DNA from: Candidatus Kuenenia stuttgartensis
GTDB taxonomy: Bacteria > Planctomycetota > Planctomycetia > Pirellulales > UBA1268
Assembly (NCBI GenBank): GCA_945876515.1
Contig: CAMCPF010000091.1
Coordinates: forward strand, 1-9,126
Reading direction: 5' to 3'
Length of the DNA stretch: 9,126 bases
Position 1 is the stretch's first letter. Each line of letters begins with the position of its first letter. Made by a program: the position numbers and the translations under genes. The notes beneath the pieces are model-generated. The model ran no database searches, was not told the origin of the DNA, and worked only from the letters and a program-made list of their open reading frames with translations. Below are positions 6,809 through 9,126 of the stretch, in pieces.

Positions 6809-7017
6809 CTCTCGATTGTCACGTGCCTCGAACGGGTTCGGCAAGCGACGCCGGCGGCCTCGCAGGCGATCGCGCGGCGGATGCCGAAGCAGCCGCAGGT
6901 TCGTACGATATGCGAGAGATTGACGTGGCTCCGCATCGGCGGGCAGGCCACGACCAGCTCGCGGGCGACCGCGGGCACCTCCGGGAGCTTGTGGCGAATG
7001 TGCTCGAAGCGAGGCAT
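6805..7017 (-). pseudogene. Truncated 5' copy of the TrmH-family methyltransferase gene
   Basis: A 70-codon reading frame starting MPRFEHIRHKLPEVPAVARE. It repeats residues 4 to about 56 of the intact methyltransferase at 4976-5491, then runs into 14 unrelated residues and stops at 6805. Only the first SPOUT motif (NLSHIVRTC) remains. The SAM-binding motifs 2 and 3 are missing, so it cannot be an active enzyme. The ATG start at 7017 may be the ancestral start of the methyltransferase gene. Its TGA overlaps the nucleotidyltransferase-like ATG as ATGA, so it may survive as a translated leader that couples ribosomes to the cassette genes. A longer in-frame start at 7077 is possible but lies inside the divergent TlpA-like gene. 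Confidence 0.85.
6851..7008. repeat. Direct repeat, copy B (inside the truncated methyltransferase copy)
   Basis: This is the partner of 5325-5482, with 154 of 158 bases identical. The outer boundary falls 9 bp inside the fragment's ATG at 7017. The 6998 start of the plus-strand TlpA-like gene lies inside this copy. Confidence 0.97.
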
Positions 7018-7639
7018 GGCGGGTTGGGGTCCCGGCTCGGGGGCGGTGGTCACGGTGGTCGCGGCCATGATCCTCACCGGCTGCGGGGGCCAGCGGCAAG
7101 GCGACGCGACCGGCGGCGGGATCCCGGCCCCGGCGGCAGTCCCGCCGGCTACGAGCGGCTCGCCCGCCAGCCAGGCCCCCGTGAAGGTCCGGCTCGTCGA
7201 TCACGCCGGTCTCATGCAGGAGGTCGAGCGACACCGCGGCAAGGTGGTAGTGCTCGACTGCTGGAGCACCTCCTGCCCACCGTGCGTGAAGGAGTTTCCG
7301 GGGCTCGTGAAGCTGGCCGCCGCCCACGGCGACCGTGTCCGGTGCCTCTCGCTCTGCTTCGACTACGACGGGCTGGGGAAGCCGGGCGACCTCGTGCCGC
7401 CGGTCGAGGCCTTCCTCGAGAAGGTCGGCGCCGGGAAGGTGGTCAATCTGCTCTCGAGCGAAGAGGCCGACAGCCTGTATCGGAAACTCGACCTCGTGAG
7501 CGTGCCGGCGATCTTCATCTGGAAGCCCGACGGCTCGCTCGCCGTCCGCTACGACGACGACATGGCCGCGCGGGAGCTCGGCCGCCCCTTCACGTACGCC
7601 GACGTGGAAACGACGGTGGCCGATCTCGTGGCGGACTGA
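6998..7639 (+). CDS. TlpA-like thioredoxin-fold lipoprotein
   Basis: A 213-aa envelope thiol-disulfide protein. The signal peptide MCSKRGMAGWG...MILTGC has K4-R5, a hydrophobic core and lipobox LTGC with the lipidated Cys at 29. A Gly/Pro/Ala-rich linker runs to about residue 60. The thioredoxin domain follows: VVVLDCWSTSCPPCVKEFP carries the active-site CPPC at 93-96, and VSVPAIFIWKPDG near residues 168-180 carries the cis-Pro and next strand. Such proteins reduce periplasmic disulfides, often for cytochrome c maturation, which would suit the c-type dihaem protein in this window; the link is inference. I chose ATG 6998 because it supplies the basic n-region and has GGGAG 10 nt upstream. ATG 7016 is the alternative, but it leaves no charge before the core and GAGG only 1 nt away. 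Both starts overlap the divergent methyltransferase fragment. Confidence 0.88.
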   Translation: MCSKRGMAGWGPGSGAVVTVVAAMILTGCGGQRQGDATGGGIPAPAAVPPATSGSPASQAPVKVRLVDHAGLMQEVERHRGKVVVLDCWSTSCPPCVKEFPGLVKLAAAHGDRVRCLSLCFDYDGLGKPGDLVPPVEAFLEKVGAGKVVNLLSSEEADSLYRKLDLVSVPAIFIWKPDGSLAVRYDDDMAARELGRPFTYADVETTVADLVAD

Positions 7640-7668
7640 GCCGAGCCGCAGCACCCGCCGGCCCTCGT

Positions 7669-7698
7669 TTGAGCGACCCCACGCCGGGGCTGTAGACT
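7669..7698 (+). promoter_or_regulatory. Possible sigma70-type promoter for the lipoprotein and signal peptidase genes
   Basis: TTGAGC (7669-7674) and TAGACT (7693-7698) are separated by 18 bp. Each matches 4 of 6 consensus bases. They sit in the 108-bp gap after the TlpA-like gene, about 50 bp ahead of the next start. Transcription would begin just before the hairpin at 7707. Confidence 0.45.
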
Positions 7699-7706
7699 CC
7701 GGGTCC

Positions 7707-7726
7707 GGCGGTCGTGGGAGACCGCC
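7707..7726 (+). other. 7-bp hairpin in the gap before the EF-hand lipoprotein gene
   Basis: GGCGGTC (7707-7713) pairs perfectly with GACCGCC (7720-7726) around the loop GTGGGA. There is no following T-run, so an intrinsic terminator for the TlpA-like gene is unlikely. If the promoter at 7669-7698 is real, the hairpin would form near the very 5' end of the transcript, where it could protect the mRNA. Confidence 0.45.
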
Positions 7727-7747
7727 GCCACTCTCCGGGAACGATCG

Positions 7748-8326
7748 ATGCTGCCCCGCGACTTGTCTTCGGTTTCCCGTGCCGTCCTCCTGCTGGCAGC
7801 CGCCACGATCGGCTGCGGCCCATCCCGGCCGGCGCGGATCCCCGCCCCGCCGCTCGATCCCGCGGCGGTCGCGGCGGCGGCTGGCGACCTCGACAAACTG
7901 CCGGCGCTCGCCTTCGGCCGCGTCGTGCTCGACACCGACAAGGACAAGAAGGTGTCGCAGGCCGAGCTCGTGAAGTGGCTCGAGGAAGTCCGCGACTCGA
8001 AGGTCGCGATCACGAGCGTCGCCTTCCAGGTGTCGCACAAGGGCAAGCCGCTCTCCGGCGCCGAGATCCGGCTCGTGCCCGAGGCCTGCATGGGTGGCGG
8101 CATCAAGGAGGCCTCGGGCAAGACCGACCAGTCGGGCATGAGCATGGTCACGATCCCCGGCAGCGAGTACCCCGGCATCAACTGCGGCCTCTACCGCGTC
8201 GAGATCACCGGCACCGGAGCCGACGGCAAGCCGCTTGCGGCGAAGTACAACTCCCAGAGCACGCTCGGCGTGGCCGTGGGGGGAATGCTGCCCGAGAACG
8301 GCATGGCGACCTTCGAACTGAACTGA
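7748..8326 (+). CDS. Secreted lipoprotein with one EF-hand and a carboxypeptidase-regulatory-like domain
   Basis: A 192-aa protein with a lipoprotein-type signal (RAVLLLAAATIGC, Cys 23). The lipobox is weak, with Thr at -3. A canonical 12-residue EF-hand loop DTDKDKKVSQAE is at 62-73, with calcium ligands D62, D64, D66, S70 and E73, and a following helix LVKWLEEVRD. From about residue 87 the sequence looks like a transthyretin or carboxypeptidase-regulatory-like beta-sandwich (VAFQVSHKGKPLSGAEIRLV, then GLYRVEITG). It ends YNSQSTLGVAVGGMLPENG, a pattern I associate with small planctomycete secreted proteins. The ATG at 7748 has GGGA 7 nt upstream. Signal peptidase I starts 7 nt after its stop, so the two are co-transcribed. 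The function is unknown; calcium binding at the cell surface is inferred. Confidence 0.82.
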   Translation: MLPRDLSSVSRAVLLLAAATIGCGPSRPARIPAPPLDPAAVAAAAGDLDKLPALAFGRVVLDTDKDKKVSQAELVKWLEEVRDSKVAITSVAFQVSHKGKPLSGAEIRLVPEACMGGGIKEASGKTDQSGMSMVTIPGSEYPGINCGLYRVEITGTGADGKPLAAKYNSQSTLGVAVGGMLPENGMATFELN

Positions 8327-8333
8327 GCCGCCG

Positions 8334-9126
8334 ATGACCAAGCCCGCTGGCCCGACGCTCCCGCCGGCCGGCCCGCCCCGGCCCGGCGACATCATCCAGT
8401 CGCCGCTGGGATACGGCCGCGAGACGGTCGAGTCGATCGTGGTGGCGTTCGTGCTGGCGCTCCTGTTCCGCTCGTTCGAGGCGGAAGCCTTCGTGATCCC
8501 GACCGGCTCGATGGCCCCCACGCTCATGGGCCGTCACCGCGACCTCACCTGCGAGACCTGCGGCGACGACTTCCAGGTCGGCTCGAGCGCCGAGCTCGAT
8601 GACGCGAACTGTCGGATCGACCCGCGAGCCTTCGTGAAGCAGGCCCGCTGCCCCAACTGCGGCGCCGTGACGAGGCTCACCGACGCCTCCGGCAAGTACG
8701 AGCACGCGTATCCCCCGTTCACCGGCGACCGGATCATCGTCGAGAAGTTCACCTACGACTTCGTCGAGCCCGCCCGCTGGGACGTGGTGGTCTTCAAGTA
8801 TCCGGAGGATGCCCGGATCAACTACATCAAGCGGCTGGTGGGCCTGCCGGGGGAGACGGTGGCGATCGCCGGCGGCGACATCTGGACCAGCCGCGACGAC
8901 GGCGAGTTTGCGATCGCCCGCAAGCCGCCCGACAAGCTGCGGGCGATGCTGCAGTGCGTGCACGACAGCCGGCACGTCGCCGAGCCCTTGCGGGCGGCGG
9001 GATGGCCCGACGCCTGGAGCGACTGGTCGCCCGAGGGAGACCAGCCTCGCTGGACGAGCGGCGACGCAGGCCGGTCGTTCGCGGTCACCGCCGCCGCCGG
9101 CCGGGCCACGCTCCGCTGGCGGCACT
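8334..9126 (+). CDS. lepB: Signal peptidase I with inserted zinc-ribbon-like module, cut by window edge
   Basis: A membrane serine protease (family S26) that removes signal peptides outside the cytoplasmic membrane. 264 codons are visible and the frame is still open at 9126. A Pro-rich cytoplasmic head (1-30) precedes one membrane segment, about 34-48 (SIVVAFVLALLF). The catalytic Ser is S59 in VIPTGSMAPTL, and the general-base Lys is K166 in INYIKRLVGLPGE. TGDRIIVEKF (130-139) and WDVVVF (149-154) are further family boxes. Residues 73-109 hold two CxxC pairs (C73/C76 and C106/C109), an insertion right after the catalytic Ser region that resembles a zinc ribbon; common signal peptidases I lack it. 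The ATG follows the preceding stop by 7 nt with no Shine-Dalgarno, consistent with reinitiation. After about residue 185 a further hydrophilic stretch has no family motif I know, and the C-terminal conserved box is not reached. Confidence 0.93.
   Translation, partial: MTKPAGPTLPPAGPPRPGDIIQSPLGYGRETVESIVVAFVLALLFRSFEAEAFVIPTGSMAPTLMGRHRDLTCETCGDDFQVGSSAELDDANCRIDPRAFVKQARCPNCGAVTRLTDASGKYEHAYPPFTGDRIIVEKFTYDFVEPARWDVVVFKYPEDARINYIKRLVGLPGETVAIAGGDIWTSRDDGEFAIARKPPDKLRAMLQCVHDSRHVAEPLRAAGWPDAWSDWSPEGDQPRWTSGDAGRSFAVTAAAGRATLRWRH

Larger units (their letters stand above)
5483..6850 (-). mobile_element. Candidate inserted gene cassette between direct repeats
   Basis: A 1368-bp segment bounded by the two 158-bp copies of the methyltransferase 5' region. 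It carries only the nucleotidyltransferase-like gene and its small overlapping partner, both in the same orientation as the methyltransferase. Crossing over between the repeats would delete it and leave an intact methyltransferase gene beginning MPRFEHIRHK next to the TlpA-like gene. No integrase, transposase or terminal inverted repeat is visible, so entry by homologous recombination of a circle, or by a duplication event, is as likely as a dedicated mobile element. Confidence 0.5.

Noticed and set aside
5483..6850. Transposon with terminal inverted repeats or an encoded integrase
   Set aside because: No inverted repeats were found at the two junctions, no transposase or integrase motif is present, and a 158-bp flanking repeat is far longer than a target-site duplication.
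5060..7639. 859-codon open frame on the plus strand leading into the TlpA-like gene
   Set aside because: Only the last 213 codons have signal peptide and thioredoxin features. The upstream part is antisense to well-supported minus-strand genes and is open because of high GC.
5858..8527. 889-codon open frame on the minus strand ending in the nucleotidyltransferase-like gene
   Set aside because: The part above 6808 is antisense to the TlpA-like, EF-hand and signal peptidase genes and crosses the methyltransferase stub in another frame. It shows only Arg/Gly-rich composition.

Overview
This is a high-GC bacterial window (roughly two-thirds G+C by eye) with dense, tightly packed genes. Three things suggest a planctomycete or close relative: a signal peptidase I carrying an inserted Cys4 zinc-ribbon-like module, a small secreted lipoprotein with the 'SQSTLGV' type ending that I associate with planctomycetes, and a lipid-anchored MauG/CCP-type dihaem protein with a long low-complexity tether. 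This is a judgement from gene style; no rRNA or other taxonomic marker is present.

Layout. Positions 1-7017 are read on the minus strand and about 6998-9126 on the plus strand. In transcription order the minus-strand side holds: a 5' fragment of a TrmH-family methyltransferase gene (7017-6805); a nucleotidyltransferase-like gene (6808-5858); a small unknown gene (5861-5598); the complete TrmH-family SPOUT methyltransferase (5491-4976); a divergent RNase HII-like protein (4979-4038); a SixA-type phosphohistidine phosphatase (3995-3495); a dihaem cytochrome c peroxidase/MauG-family lipoprotein (3393-1780); a ROK-family sugar kinase (1783-752); and the first 247 codons of lepA (741-1, cut by the window edge). 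Several neighbours overlap by 4 nt (ATGA or GTGA), which implies translational coupling. The plus strand holds a TlpA-like thioredoxin lipoprotein (6998-7639), an EF-hand lipoprotein (7748-8326), and signal peptidase I (8334 to the right edge, cut).

Main point of interest. The start of the TrmH-family gene is present twice, as a direct repeat of 158 bp with 4 mismatches (5325-5482 and 6851-7008). The repeats flank a 1368-bp insert holding only the nucleotidyltransferase-like gene and its small overlapping partner. Recombination between the repeats would remove the insert and one repeat copy, and would leave an intact methyltransferase gene with an ATG start, divergent from the TlpA-like gene. 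The arrangement therefore looks like a small gene cassette inserted into, and restoring, a housekeeping methyltransferase gene. The truncated copy overlaps the nucleotidyltransferase-like gene by ATGA, so the cassette may use the methyltransferase's own expression signals. The two cassette genes could be a toxin-antitoxin-like or defence-like pair, but that is inference.

The remaining genes serve translation and RNA (LepA/EF4, TrmH family, RNase HII-like), envelope redox and export (TlpA-like, MauG/CCP-like, signal peptidase I), and sugar phosphorylation and signalling (ROK kinase, SixA). No tRNA, rRNA, CRISPR array, transposase or integrase is visible. No gene-free stretch reaches 300 bases.
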